From Evernia prunastri (taxonomy: Eukaryota; Ascomycota; Lecanoromycetes; Lecanorales; Parmeliaceae), in contig NKYR01000050.1 in the NCBI GenBank assembly GCA_003184365.1, forward strand, positions 1-64,000: 64,000 bases of DNA, in the 5' to 3' direction. The notes beneath the pieces were generated by a model. That model worked only from the letters and a program-made list of their open reading frames with translations. It was not told the origin of the DNA and made no database searches. A program made the position numbers and the translations under genes. Shown in pieces: positions 52,433 to 63,223 of the stretch; position 1 is the first letter of the stretch; each line of letters opens with the position of its first letter.

Positions 52433-54394
52433 ATGGCCATCGACTGCAGTGATATCCCAACAAACATCACTTACGATTGCACAAATCCCTGGGGCCAAAA
52501 CTGCACAAGCGATGAGCGTTTCCACTTCACTACTCTCTGGAAGTACACATGGAACATTCAGAACGCCTGCGCGACGGATACTCGCTTGTTCATTCCCCGT
52601 GGTGGCATCACCTCCCCTCGACATGCCTCTTTGAATCAAGCGTCGTGCAAATTTATTGCAGGACCGGATTGGAAACGCTATCCGGCTGCAGACATCTGGA
52701 CCCGTCTCACAACATGGAAGTTTCCGCTCCTTCAGCTGGTTGCCTCATTTCCGCGTCCTCCCTTAAGCTTTTCGGTCGAATGCTTCGTCATCCTACATCT
52801 TCTGGGCGACCCAGTTGATACTATGAAGAATCTACTGGCCAAAATGTCGGCCTGTCAAGACTTCGCTAAGTATTGGAGGCTGGAATGCGAGGAGCTTCTT
52901 GATGAACGAGCCGGCGACGACGAAGATCGCAACTGGAAAGCGCTAGCGCTTATTACAGATGCGTATGGGGAATGGGAAAGAGATGTACAAGCAAGACAGA
53001 TCCTACAACAAGGATTGTGGGTACACGCTGTACTTATCAGTGAAAGACTCTGACCACGCCGCAGGCATGATAATCACCAACACATAAGTGTACTCGCATC
53101 AGCAATCCGTCAAACCGGCCGCGCACTTGCCGCGGATCGGTCTACAAAATCCCTTCCAATCATCGTCGCGGAGGCTTTCTTCATCGGAGCAATCGGAGCA
53201 GCTATCTTCAAAACGGCATCCGCTGCGGGAGCAAGCGCCTCCAGTGACACAATATTCATCAATGTAGAAGCGCATAGCATTGCCTTCTCGGCTCTGTACT
53301 TCTGGATCATCCCCGCCGTCTTTCTAGGCTCGATTATTGGCGTCTCTCAGACCGAGGCTGCCATTCCAAGAATATTGAGACGTTTCCAAGTCGACATAAA
53401 GCGGTTAAAGCGGTTAAAACTGCTTAGAAACGTTAAGCTACCGAATGATTGTCTCGATGATAAGGCAGAGAGAATTTTCCACGGCGGCATCTACTCCTGG
53501 CAACCGCAAAAGTGTCAACCATGGCGTGATAACCTACTTGCATATCTGGTTGTAGTTATTGGAACGGTGACTGGCATGGTAATATCTGCCCTTGTGCCAC
53601 CCGATGGCTGGGATTGCCGTCACATTGGACAGATCCTAATCTTGTTTGCTTGGCTTCTAAGTGCCCAGGTTGATGTTTTCCTCTGCAATCGCTGGCGGTT
53701 GAACAAGCACAGCCAATCAAAGCTTTTCTGGACCACTGGTATCAAAGACCTCTTGTTCACCATTGCCACAATGGGCGGCATCATCGCAACTCAAGTAGGA
53801 GTATTCAATCGGTGCTCCTGCTATACTCTGTGGGGCCGCACGGGTCTTGCTCTGCCAGAGATGCCAGACGTTGCTGAGACCCTCTTCTACCGCATCAACA
53901 CGGCCTATCCTGCTGTCACATTCACCAGTATCGGCATAGAGTTGATCGTCGTGCCACTATTTATCTGCATCCGGTATCGGGGCGCTCTCCGGACATTCAT
54001 TCAGCGCGACGATAGGAAGTCAAACGCAGCGTGGCTTTGGAAGACTTTGAAGAGGTATCCGGGCGTCAAAGCGAGACTTCAAGAAACATTTTCCCGGAAG
54101 ACTTTGACCCTGTCGAAACTGAAGAGAACAAGCACCTCGGCCATAGAAGGGGGGCTTTCGAGCGAATCAACAGAGACGCACCCTCTGGCGCAGACGAGGT
54201 CTGGGGAGTTCGAACGCATCAACACAGGGGAGGCGAGCGTTGAGAGCGCGTCCGCGGCTGTTAACCCATCAGGGTCCACAGGATCGATATCTGAATCCAG
54301 TGGGGTGGATTCCCCATCTAGGTCTGTGACCGATATGTCGTCGATGGCGGAGCCTCGGAGGAGAAACACTGAGAGAGAAGGCGATGTCCCTTAA
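52433..54394 (+). CDS. Multi-span membrane protein of unknown function (637 aa)
   Basis: Exon 1 is 52433-53016. The 48-bp intron 53017-53064 has a GTGGGT donor and GCCGCAG acceptor. Exon 2 is 53065-54394. The sum is exactly 638 codons. The N-terminus (CSDIPTNITYDCTNPWGQNC) has paired cysteines and an N-glycosylation site, so it probably faces outside. About seven spans follow, among them FPLLQLVASFPRPPLSF, LPIIVAEAFFIGAIGAAIF, YFWIIPAVFLGSIIGV, LLAYLVVVIGTVTGMVISAL, GQILILFAWLLSAQVDVFL and LLFTIATMGGIIATQVGVF. The C-terminal 130 residues are Ser/Thr/Glu-rich and cytosolic. It resembles a family of ascomycete integral membrane proteins that I know only as uncharacterised. No transporter signature is seen. 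Confidence 0.8.
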
Positions 54395-55813
54395 GCTTGT
54401 TTTCTCTTTCCATGACACAGCGCATGGGTGAAGGCGGTCTACCACAATAGGCTAAAGCGATCGTGAAGATGGGGATTTCGCTCCATCTAGTGATTACTCG
54501 CGAAAAGTGGCGTGCTTTCTCTCGCTCCCCTCGAAGGGTTGTCAGAAATGCCACATGATAGCGCCTTTTGTAAAGACCTCACCAGGAATCAGACGGCAAT
54601 AGAAAATCGAAATGGACCAGTTGAACATCCGGCACCGCTTGCCAGTCGGCTAAAGCTATTCTGGACGATGCATCCCTTCTCGGTGTATGTTAGACCCAGC
54701 GTGTCGGGACATATCCAGGCCTCCGTCGAATTACAAGCGAGTGTGCTCAATAGGCAACCTCGAACCCCTTTCGTCGCCGGATATTATAGACTTCCCTTCA
54801 GCTTCTCAACACGGCGTTTTCAAACGTGGCACGACGGATGTGGAGAGGCATCGTGGCAGATATGCTGGATGTCGTGGATGGTGTTTAGTGACATTTGCGA
54901 TCTTGGGGTTCAAGTAAGTTGGTTTTTAGACTTGGGAGAGTAATAGGAAGTCGGGATGTATTTGCGCTTTTATGGGACGCTTCGATGCTCTTGGCCTGTT
55001 TTTGCGATCGAGGCAGTTGCTCGAGTTTTTATATAACGGTGTAGGGTATAGATCTTCGAGCTGTCTTTGATTAGTAGCTGTTGTCGGTGCCTTAGTGATC
55101 CTAGGCAAATTTGTACGGCAGGGAACTGCGCCTTGGACGCATCAGTATGCTCTTATTGGTGATACAACATACTGACTCAGGAGCGTGGAGTTGGTGGTAT
55201 GTGAGGAGAAGGCTCGTGGACTTACTTGCTGACATTATTGCCAAGGGGTCCAGGAACCGATCAGCTTTCTGATAACGTCTGGGAACTCGGTGATGGAGAC
55301 TACGTTGGGCTTTCTGTCTTCATGGAATTACAGCACCTGCCTTAATATGGCGGAGATTAGAATCTACCAAATTCGCTTGCAATATGCTCGAACATCTCTC
55401 ATTTTTGGTACAAACGGTGTGCATTATTTGACAAAATGTGCTCCCGAACTACGACATTGCCCGGTAGTATTCGGTAACAAATCTGCATATTCTTGGGGAG
55501 TTTCTGTTCCACAGATGCCGTATTCTTTGATGTCGATATTCTTTGATTGCAGCGTATGATGTAAAATTGGAACAAATAGTTCATTGTTGTCTTGGATGGA
55601 ATAAACCGACATCGACGTCCGGGCTTGTTTGATGAACGAGAAGTACAAAGGACATGTATGGCCTGAAAGGGAGAGCAACAAAGAGAAGTAGTCCTAACTG
55701 ATACCCCGTGCATGATGGCTTCCCATCGGATGCTGTGTACAAGATACTGAGCACTGACTGAATACCCACGACACTTTTCCCTTGAGAATATAACACCGTT
55801 TTTCTATTTCGCC
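54395..55813. other. Intergenic, no gene recognised
   Basis: Several open frames exist (for example 54512-54943, plus), but none has a domain, signal peptide or credible splice structure. Confidence 0.5.
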
Positions 55814-56797
55814 ATGTCTGACCTGCAAAAGATCCTTCAGGATCCATCCAAGCCCTTGGAGTCCACTTTATCCTTTTTGTTCAATGCCGGCGACGCAGGC
55901 GATACCTTCCAGCATCAAATATTTCAGTACCTTGACATCCGGGATGCCAGGAACCTACGAATTGCAAACAGGCGCCTCGATCAAATTGTCAAGGGAGTCC
56001 CTCTGTGGGAGAGGCAGGATGGACATGGTAACCTCTTCTACACGCGCAATCGCCCTGCGGATCCGAACGTCCTGCCGAGTCGCAATTCGACGCTGCATTG
56101 GCTGGGGACGAGGTGCTGCAGTCCACGATTTATACATTTTATCGCACACGCTCTATGCCGGATAGAACCCCGGACCAACCCTGTAATTAAACGCTGCAGT
56201 CTTGTTCCGCCCCGATTGAACGTGAATCCTCCAGGCCGTCGCCCATGCTGCGACCATGTCTGCGACCTTTGCTTCGTCAGCACTGTCAATCGATTCCTTC
56301 CTCTCGGGTTGGCTCATATCCGTCGTGCTCACGGAACCGACCTGTGCAGACGCTGTCAGCTCCACGAGACGAGACGCCATCCACTCGGCTACTCGGGGTG
56401 CGTTTGCCCGTCCTTGTTACAGGATGGCTGGATGTGCTATACTTGTCATCTCGCAAGTCACGGCTTGATGAGCCGCGACATCCTCCGGAAAAGCAGCGAC
56501 GTTATTCCGTACCTGCATCGAGATCGCCGCGGGAGAAAATTCTGCGCTCCCAGCCGACCGAAGAGGGCCAGGTCGCCGTGTCCAGGCTGCGCACGCTCTT
56601 TCACCGATCGGAGCGTCCTGCCTAACCATGTGACCTACTGCAAGATTTGCGGCGGCGTCGACGTCAAGCCAAGCTGGGGCCCGGGTTTTGTTCCTACGAA
56701 AGTGATGCCGGTCCAGCCTGTCAGACGGTCTGCGCGGATCGCTGATAGACTTGCGCGCATGCCGCCGCTGGACTTTCAGCCGATCATGATGCCGTGA
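55814..56797 (+). CDS. F-box-like protein with Cys-rich zinc-binding motifs (327 aa)
   Basis: Single exon starting MSDLQKILQDPSKP. Around residues 30-62, FQHQIFQYLDIRDARNLRIA followed by NRRLDQIV has the spacing of an F-box, placing the protein as a possible SCF adaptor. Downstream are cysteine clusters: CCDHVCDLC, CRRCQLHETRRH, CVCPSLLQDGWMCYTC, CPGCARSF and CKICGG. They look like several small zinc-binding modules. The C-terminus is basic with a RRSARIADRLAR stretch. It is not closely similar to the F-box protein at 16.9 kb, although both combine an F-box with CxxC pairs. Substrate unknown. Confidence 0.7.
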   Translation: MSDLQKILQDPSKPLESTLSFLFNAGDAGDTFQHQIFQYLDIRDARNLRIANRRLDQIVKGVPLWERQDGHGNLFYTRNRPADPNVLPSRNSTLHWLGTRCCSPRFIHFIAHALCRIEPRTNPVIKRCSLVPPRLNVNPPGRRPCCDHVCDLCFVSTVNRFLPLGLAHIRRAHGTDLCRRCQLHETRRHPLGYSGCVCPSLLQDGWMCYTCHLASHGLMSRDILRKSSDVIPYLHRDRRGRKFCAPSRPKRARSPCPGCARSFTDRSVLPNHVTYCKICGGVDVKPSWGPGFVPTKVMPVQPVRRSARIADRLARMPPLDFQPIMMP

Positions 56798-57282
56798 CGT
56801 CCCAGGCGTACTGGATGTTAGAGACTTTCATTAGTTGCCTGCAGCTCGGGGAACGACGTACTTTGCCTTGGGGGTTGGCGGCGGAAGACCTCTATGTTCC
56901 ACAACGAGATTTGAGACGAGAAGAGGAAGGCATTGGATCGACAACTGCTCGATTGTATGTTGCTGCATCCTGATTGGTTTTGCCTTTGCTGGACAAAGGT
57001 ACAACGATTGATGGTGTCAGATGTATCAAAGAAGACCACAACAAAGGTAGAAGACTTGCACAATGCTATTTGCAATAGAGTTTATCACAATCTCATTATA
57101 AACCCCTTTCTCTTTATCACATTGTCTGGATCTCCATTAGACAACACTCCTCATAACACGTGCTCTTGATACTTCCCTTTGGTATCTACTTTACACTATC
57201 GTCCGTTCCCTTCCTTCACCATATCTTCCAGACGCAATATCGAGACACTCAAACATCCTCACTGACTTCTAGTTCTGCAACT
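56798..57282. other. Intergenic with 3' and 5' untranslated sequence
   Basis: Between two plus-strand genes; no coding support. The last 150 bp are pyrimidine-rich, as expected just upstream of a fungal start codon. Confidence 0.5.
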
Positions 57283-58191
57283 ATGAGACTTAGGCTTTTC
57301 CCTCGCTCTCTCCTCGGATCTATAGGATCGGCCTTGTCACCCAAGAAAGGGAAACACAAAGGGGATGGGAAGGACACTGCGGCACCGAGCGCGCCGGCAG
57401 CTGGGAAAGATGTACCAAGTCCCAGCCTACCGGGTATTGCCAGCGACATAGCAGCACCCAGCATCCCAGGTATCGGCAGTGACATACCAACGCCCAGCAT
57501 CCCAGGCGTCGCCAACGATATACCCACACCCACCCTCACCGCTCTTGACAAGAATCTCCCTCCAGCTACCGCGGTGGCCCCAGCCAAAAACACCCCGGCA
57601 CCCAGTGCCCCAGCCGCCGACCGGGCAACAACGGATGGAAATGTGAGCACAGCTACACTCACCACATCCATCACCGTCACCGACACCGACACGAGCACGA
57701 GCACTCTCACCATCGCGAGCGCGACCTTCACGGTCATACAGCATGACCTGGGCACCGTCGCAACGACCGTCCCTACCGCCATCACAGTACTACAGCACGA
57801 CACAACCACGCTGGCCACGACCGTACTCGCACCTACCACCATCATCTCGACAAAATTAGTCACGCCGACGCCGTCAACAACGCATCTTCCAACCGCACTC
57901 ACGCCGCATACATCTGCGCCGCCTCTCCTGCCAGCTGCAGCGTCTGTGCCGGCGGTGGAGAAGACGCATGCGGCGCATGCGGCTGTTGTTGTGGCGCTTG
58001 TGTTTGGACTCCTCGTTGTGGGCTTGCTGGGGGCGGTGGCGTTTTTGGCGGTTAGGTTGAGGCGGGCGGGGAAGGAGAAGAGGGGTGCGGGGACGAGGTA
58101 TCAGGATGAGTTTCAGTGGAGGGCGAAGCGGGGTGCGGGTGAGGGTAGGGATGAGGTGGAGGGGAAGGGGGAGGTGTGGGAGGGGGTGTGA
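57283..58191 (+). CDS. Ser/Thr/Pro-rich single-span membrane protein with short tandem repeats (302 aa)
   Basis: The ATG at 57283 starts MRLRLFPRSLLGSIGSALSP, a basic, weakly hydrophobic N-terminus. Residues about 40-85 contain three to four imperfect repeats of about 11 residues, with cores SLPGIASDI, SIPGIGSDI and SIPGVANDI separated by PTP or AAP. A Thr-rich stretch follows (TTSITVTDTDTSTSTLTIAS), probably heavily O-glycosylated. Near residue 240 lies one membrane span (VVVALVFGLLVVGLLGAVAF) followed by a basic cytosolic tail. The layout resembles fungal wall-stress sensor-like or Mid2-like proteins, without a cysteine-rich WSC head. The weak signal peptide leaves topology uncertain. Confidence 0.65.
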   Translation: MRLRLFPRSLLGSIGSALSPKKGKHKGDGKDTAAPSAPAAGKDVPSPSLPGIASDIAAPSIPGIGSDIPTPSIPGVANDIPTPTLTALDKNLPPATAVAPAKNTPAPSAPAADRATTDGNVSTATLTTSITVTDTDTSTSTLTIASATFTVIQHDLGTVATTVPTAITVLQHDTTTLATTVLAPTTIISTKLVTPTPSTTHLPTALTPHTSAPPLLPAAASVPAVEKTHAAHAAVVVALVFGLLVVGLLGAVAFLAVRLRRAGKEKRGAGTRYQDEFQWRAKRGAGEGRDEVEGKGEVWEGV

Positions 58192-58423
58192 CGGGGGGTG
58201 GGAAGGCATTAAGGGTATTTGTGGGTGTGAGGATAACAGGATCCTGCTGTCCGTTCCTTCACTGCTAATGTTCAACTACCTAAACTGCACAACGTACACT
58301 GCTCCTCTCCTGAAAACCGCCCGCCCAGCTCGCCAGCCAGCCAAGGCATCCAAGCCCACTCATCTGAAAATCTCTCCTGCTGTTCTGCACCAACCCATGT
58401 GTAGGCCCCTGTGCTGAGCTAAC

Positions 58424-58772
58424 CTAACAGTACAGGGTCGCGGTCCCGGCGCAGTGGCACGTGGGCGCGCCGCAGTGCGCAGATAGGACCCACACTCCAG
58501 CAGGGTTGCAGGTGATCTGTCACCGACCGGTCTTTAGCCACTGTGCAAGTGTGTGTGTGTGTGTGTTCAAGGGAGGAATGGATCAGACTTACGATATCAT
58601 ACCTGTTCAACGAACAGGCGTACAGGCCGAAGTCCTCCGTGACCGAGCACCCAGACCCCTCCTTCGAGGAGAAGCATTGGGTGTTCTCCCGGAGCTGGAG
58701 CGCGGCGGGGAGGGTGAAAGCGCTGGCGTAGCCGGCGAGGCAGAGGAGGGCGAAGACGACTTTGGGGAACAT
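58424..58772 (-). CDS. Small cysteine-rich secreted protein (90 aa)
   Basis: The ATG at 58770-58772 begins MFPKVVFALLCLAGYASAF, a signal peptide with likely cleavage after ASA. Exon 1 is 58772-58593. The intron 58517-58592 has a GTAAGT donor and GACAG acceptor in phase 0, and exon 2 is 58516-58424. The total is 91 codons. The mature protein of about 70 residues has eight cysteines: one each in TQCF, SGCS, YACS, ITCN, AHCG, PTCH and CHCA, and Cys as the last residue. This suggests four disulfide bonds. Size, charge and cysteine content are those of fungal secreted cysteine-rich proteins, a class that includes effectors and antimicrobial-like peptides. Function is not known. The intron carries a (CA) microsatellite. 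Confidence 0.8.
58549..58566. repeat. (GT)n microsatellite inside an intron
   Basis: About nine GT dinucleotides on the plus strand, lying fully within the intron of the cysteine-rich secreted gene. Confidence 0.85.
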
Positions 58773-58949
58773 GTTGTTTGTTGTTTTTAGTTGTTGGGGT
58801 TGTTAGGGTCGGTGTTAAGGAGTGACTTGGGTCGGGTTGAATGAGTGTGGGTGTGGTGGGGTTTGGGGACTAGGCGTTTTGGGGACTGAAGGAGTGTGGT
58901 TGATTGTGGGATGCTGAGAAATGTGGTGGGGAAGGGGAGCGGAGGGTGT

Positions 58950-58956
58950 TTATATA
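58950..58956 (-). promoter_or_regulatory. TATA box of the cysteine-rich secreted gene
   Basis: TATATAA on the minus strand, about 180 bp upstream of the start codon at 58772, preceding a C/A-rich leader. Position and sequence fit a core promoter. Confidence 0.5.
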
Positions 58957-58972
58957 CTGAGCTGCGCTTTGG

Positions 58973-61900
58973 CCAGGAGCGCTGTTGGATGTCTCATTTC
59001 CAGCTGATGGTCCTTTACGTTTGTGTCAATTCGCAGATCGGTGGCTTCCCTGCAACTTGTAAGGCAAGGGTGCTCCTGCTTTGATATTACATTCGTGAGG
59101 CAAATGCCCTGATGTTCTGAGACCCTGAGTGAATGAGCGATGATTTCCAACAGAGTTGTAAATCGTTCATTTCGGTTCCACAACGCTTTGTAACTTGATT
59201 GCTTTGTTGTCCCCTGAACTGTCTGGCTGGGGGCTGCGCTGGTGAAGGTAGTACTACAGGAGCAATATTCATTAATTCGAGATGAGGAGAGAAAGGTTGA
59301 CATGGATGGTCCCTGATGCGAAGGACTTCTGGACAGCGCAGCTCGTGGACCGTGCTCATGGTGTTGGTATTTATGACATCTATAACACCAGTGTAATATC
59401 TCTTTAGTTGCCTATGTCTCAGGGCTGTTCAGATGGTTAGAGCCTGCGTGACGGACCGCAAGACCCAACCTCTTTCTTCTGTAACATACTAGAGTGTCTC
59501 TTACCGAAATTGGTACGGCATGCGATGATCTGAAGCTTGTGCCTCGAATGTTGAGTATGTAAGTTGGTATGTTTATTTCGCTAAAGTATTGTTGTTGTAC
59601 TTAGGCAATTGATTTGACGAGTCGTCTGTCACTTGTTCTGCTTCAGAGCTGCGAGGGCTATCTACTTTTGAACCCCTTAAAACATCTCGCTGATCGCTAT
59701 TCAATCTAATGAGTAATTTTTTTAATTCATTTAACCCAATTGACATTTGGTAATATAATTTAATACAATTTTCTCTAAACGTCCACTCGATTCTGCAATA
59801 ATCAATGCTCAGAACTGTTTACTTTGACGGTAAAACCCCGCGCGCCCATTAACTTAAAATGAAAGGTCTGCTGTATAATTATAAACTAACGATCTCAAAA
59901 ACCACCACGGCTTTTAGCATATATCAGTCGACTATGAACTCAAGATGTTGTCTTTTGACAGTGCACAGCAGTAGCTCTCCCTGTCTAGTACTGACGCTGT
60001 TTCCAGCAACGGTCGCCTACACCCACATCACCTTGTCATGGTTTTCCCAACGTATGCATCACATCCCGACCTCTGATGCTAGCACCACCGCGCGAGTAGA
60101 AACAGCATATCTCTACATTCTCATAATTCGCACTTGGAGATTGGATCTCAGCATTCTCGAACTCACGGCTGTCGAGGAAACTTCTTAAGGGTCTAAAAGT
60201 TCCGACGCTTCTGGGAGGAGCAATTTGTATGGGATTTACCACTTAAAGAATGAATTTTACGAGACCATCACCCTCATAGATCGTGGCGAGCTTTTCGACG
60301 TGGACATGTGACAACAGCCCCATGTTATCGGGTTGGAAAGATGTCGTCGGCGATGGACTAACAGTCGAGTCATCCGGTAGGTAGTGAGGGTTTCCGCTCT
60401 CATTTTTGCTGGAATCTATTTGTCCTAGCCAGTGTTTCGTTCTCATAAAGTGGCCAGAGGTTCGTACACTCCGTCAGATGTTCTGTATAAAAGTAATAAC
60501 GGGTTGTTGCTCGCGTACGCCATCAAGCTAGAGTAATGCAGGTTGAATCATGGGGCCGAGACTCGAGAGAGGACCACTGTTTCAGATGTGTCGTGCCAGC
60601 CTTAACCGAAATTTTTCAATCACGGCTCCGCAGGCTAAGCAAAGCACTAGGCCTCTGATGATACTACTCTAGAGTATCGTGAAGATCATACTTCATACAA
60701 TGAAGATAGAAATCTCTTTGAGACTTCAAGAGATATGCTTCTAGCATTTGAGACTCGTGAACCCTTCTATGATATGAGGCAAGTCTAGAACATGTCTCGA
60801 CGTAGTATGTCTTAATATGCTATAGAATTCGAAACGTCCTTTTCTTCAAGTTGTAAGGAAAATCTTGTCATGATTGTCGCGACCTTGAGCCCTTGATTTC
60901 TTTTCATGCGTATTGTATTTAAAGCTGAATACCTCGTCAAGATCCTTATATAAAGGTCCTAGACTTCAGAATTACTCCACTGCTTACGTTTGGTCTGTTC
61001 ATCTCGATAATAGGGCAGCCATTAGCGCTGTTCAGATTCTTTCGGTGCAGAGCTCGATAGACCTTGTCAGACAGCAATATTTCAGCTCTCTGTTGAGGGA
61101 CTCTTAGGTTTCTCCAGATTTGGATCTTTTTCAAAACCCATCAAGCACCCAAGTCAGTTATTTGTCCGCTATCCTCGAATCTCCGTACTCTGTCAGCGTA
61201 TCGATGGCGACGAGCATCCAATACTAGCATCTGTCATTGATACCATGCTCCATGCAACAGCACTCATGCATCGTTTGAGAAAGCTGTGAGACGGCGTGGC
61301 CGCTTCCTCGCCCCTTACACCGTCAGCTTGTTCTAATTCAAGCCAACACCATTGCCGAGTCTTCTTGTCCACAGCAGTGCTTACTTTTGGATTCGTTGAT
61401 GTGGCTGGGCGGAAGGATGCGCTTCTATCTGACTTCGAACGAGCAACTGCCTCTTTAGGGTTGCCATCGACAAAAGTTCCGACCGAGATAGGGAAAGGCG
61501 TTGTCAGCAGGGGGTTTTTATTTTATTTTTATCAATACGCGTCCGGCGAATTCATTAAGCTTTGAGATCCCAGCAGGTTCGCAACTTCCGGTGCATCGCT
61601 GCTGAATCGCTATGAGGTCAGCAGGATGTAAGCCAACAGTCGAAGTGTTGATGTTGCTGCATTGTGTCTGTCCGTTGGCGCTCACGACCAAGACCATTTT
61701 TCTTCAGTCTACGACGAAGTCAGAAAACTCCGCATGGTACTCCCGGTCGTCGCTTTATTGGATAACATTGGTGGAGCCATCTCTCTTATTCTCCCTAGAT
61801 TTCCAATGATATGCGCATCTGTTTTTACAGTCGCGTGCTTTGACTTGGGTATTGGGTGCAGTCTAAGACACTCATGCGCCCGGTTCCCATCCTGAAGAAG

Positions 61901-62154
61901 CGAGGATTTCGGCATAGCCGACAGGAAAGCATACGAACCACAGTGACGGGTAAACTACAAATATAGTGCAGAGGGCGAGTGACACGACAAGTGGAGACAA
62001 GCGAAGCATCCCATAAGCAATTATAAGCAGATAGGAAAGGCAATATACGGAAATGTCAGATCGGGGAATACAGCCGATTGGCGGGACCTGCATCTCTATC
62101 TGCAGGCCTCATGCAGTGACCCTGCAACGATTCGCATGGCAGCGTTAGGCAATA
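58973..62154. other. AT-rich intergenic stretch, no gene recognised
   Basis: About 3.2 kb of AT-leaning sequence with only short unsupported frames. It separates two secreted-protein genes and may hold decayed repeats too old to recognise. Confidence 0.45.
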
Positions 62155-62163
62155 TCTATATAT
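62155..62163 (+). promoter_or_regulatory. TATA box of the 197-aa secreted gene
   Basis: CTATATATG about 100 bp upstream of the start codon at 62263. It is followed by a CA-rich leader with ACCAAA immediately before the ATG, a good fungal start context. Confidence 0.55.
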
Positions 62164-62262
62164 GAACCGGCCGCAGGCCCATCAAAACAGTCGCAGTACT
62201 CGACAATTTCATCAAAAAAAAACTCTCTCAACTATTCAACGACAACTAATTGTGCTACCAAA

Positions 62263-62960
62263 ATGATACCCACCTTGCTCTCTCTCGGCGCTCTGCTTGT
62301 CGGCTCTTCCGTCGCTCAATACCCTCCCGCGTATCTCACCGCAACGGACATTTATGGGAAAACCTGCACGTCATGTGGCATGAGTCCGTCCCCCTTTTGC
62401 CCCAACTTCTTCCAAACCGCACTAAACTCAAATCATGTAGTCGGAGTCTTTCCCACCGGCGAAGGCACCAATATCGCCATCCTCACCAACGACACCAGTA
62501 AAGCCTTGACGGGTCAATTCGACGGAACCTACTGGACCTTCAACGGCTTCGGCGAAGCCTACTCCTTATACATGGAGCCCACCGCCGACAGCGGAAGTTT
62601 CCCTCGTGCGTGCCCACCCCTCGCCCCCCACCCCCCCACTCCCCCCCAACCGCTTCATCTGTCCATCAAAGCCGAGGGAAAGAAAAGCACTAACACCAAA
62701 AAAACGCAGTTTATGGCGACGTGGGCATTAATGCTGGTCTCACGACGGCGGGGTTCAGCGAAGGCGACGAGGATGGCCTGCTCGTGTGGAACAACACGGA
62801 TATGGCGAACGTGGGGTCTTGGTTCGCGTTCTGCCCGTCCCTCGTGCCCGGGTACGAGTCGGCGGGGCTGCAGGACCGGGTGTTTTGGCAGTCGAATGAA
62901 GCGCCGACGGACGGTACGGATGGTTGCACCACTGTCGTTTTCCATGGGGCTTTTGAGTAG
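62263..62960 (+). CDS. Secreted protein of unknown function (197 aa)
   Basis: Starts MIPTLLSLGALLVGSSVAQY, a signal peptide. Exon 1 is 62263-62605. The intron 62606-62709 (104 bp, poly-C rich) has a GTGCGT donor and ACGCAG acceptor. Exon 2 is 62710-62960. The sum is 198 codons. The mature protein has CTSCGMSPSPFC near its N-terminus, a Cys in AFCPSL and one in DGCTTV. There are two potential N-glycosylation sites (NDT, NNT). The run NIAILTNDTSKALTGQFDG and the aromatic YWTFNGFGEAYSLY suggest a beta-rich fold. Family not recognised. It lies among other secreted genes at this end of the window. Confidence 0.75.
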
Positions 62961-63223
62961 GCTTGGCGGGAGTGGCAGCGTTTGCGCAGAAGTTTTGCTG
63001 GGAAGGGATTTGGTGCAGAAAGTCGATAGAAAATGTGTTGACTGGTGATATAAATTGAAAGTAGCAAGAACAGATTGTGTTGATTGGAAAGGAATCGCAA
63101 TAGTCGATATACGCAGTGCGCTGGGTCTTTGCTATTGATAGGAGGAATAGCGCTGTTGCTACTTCACCGTACGAACAATCCTTCCACGCTCATAAAGTCA
63201 CGTATCATCTACCCACAGACAAG
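62961..63223. other. Convergent 3' intergenic
   Basis: 263 bp between convergent stop codons; no gene. Confidence 0.5.

Noticed and set aside
57249..57902. Minus-strand 217-codon frame opposite the Ser/Thr-rich protein
   Set aside because: Val/Gly-rich antisense of a Thr/Pro repeat region; the plus strand has a membrane span and start context.
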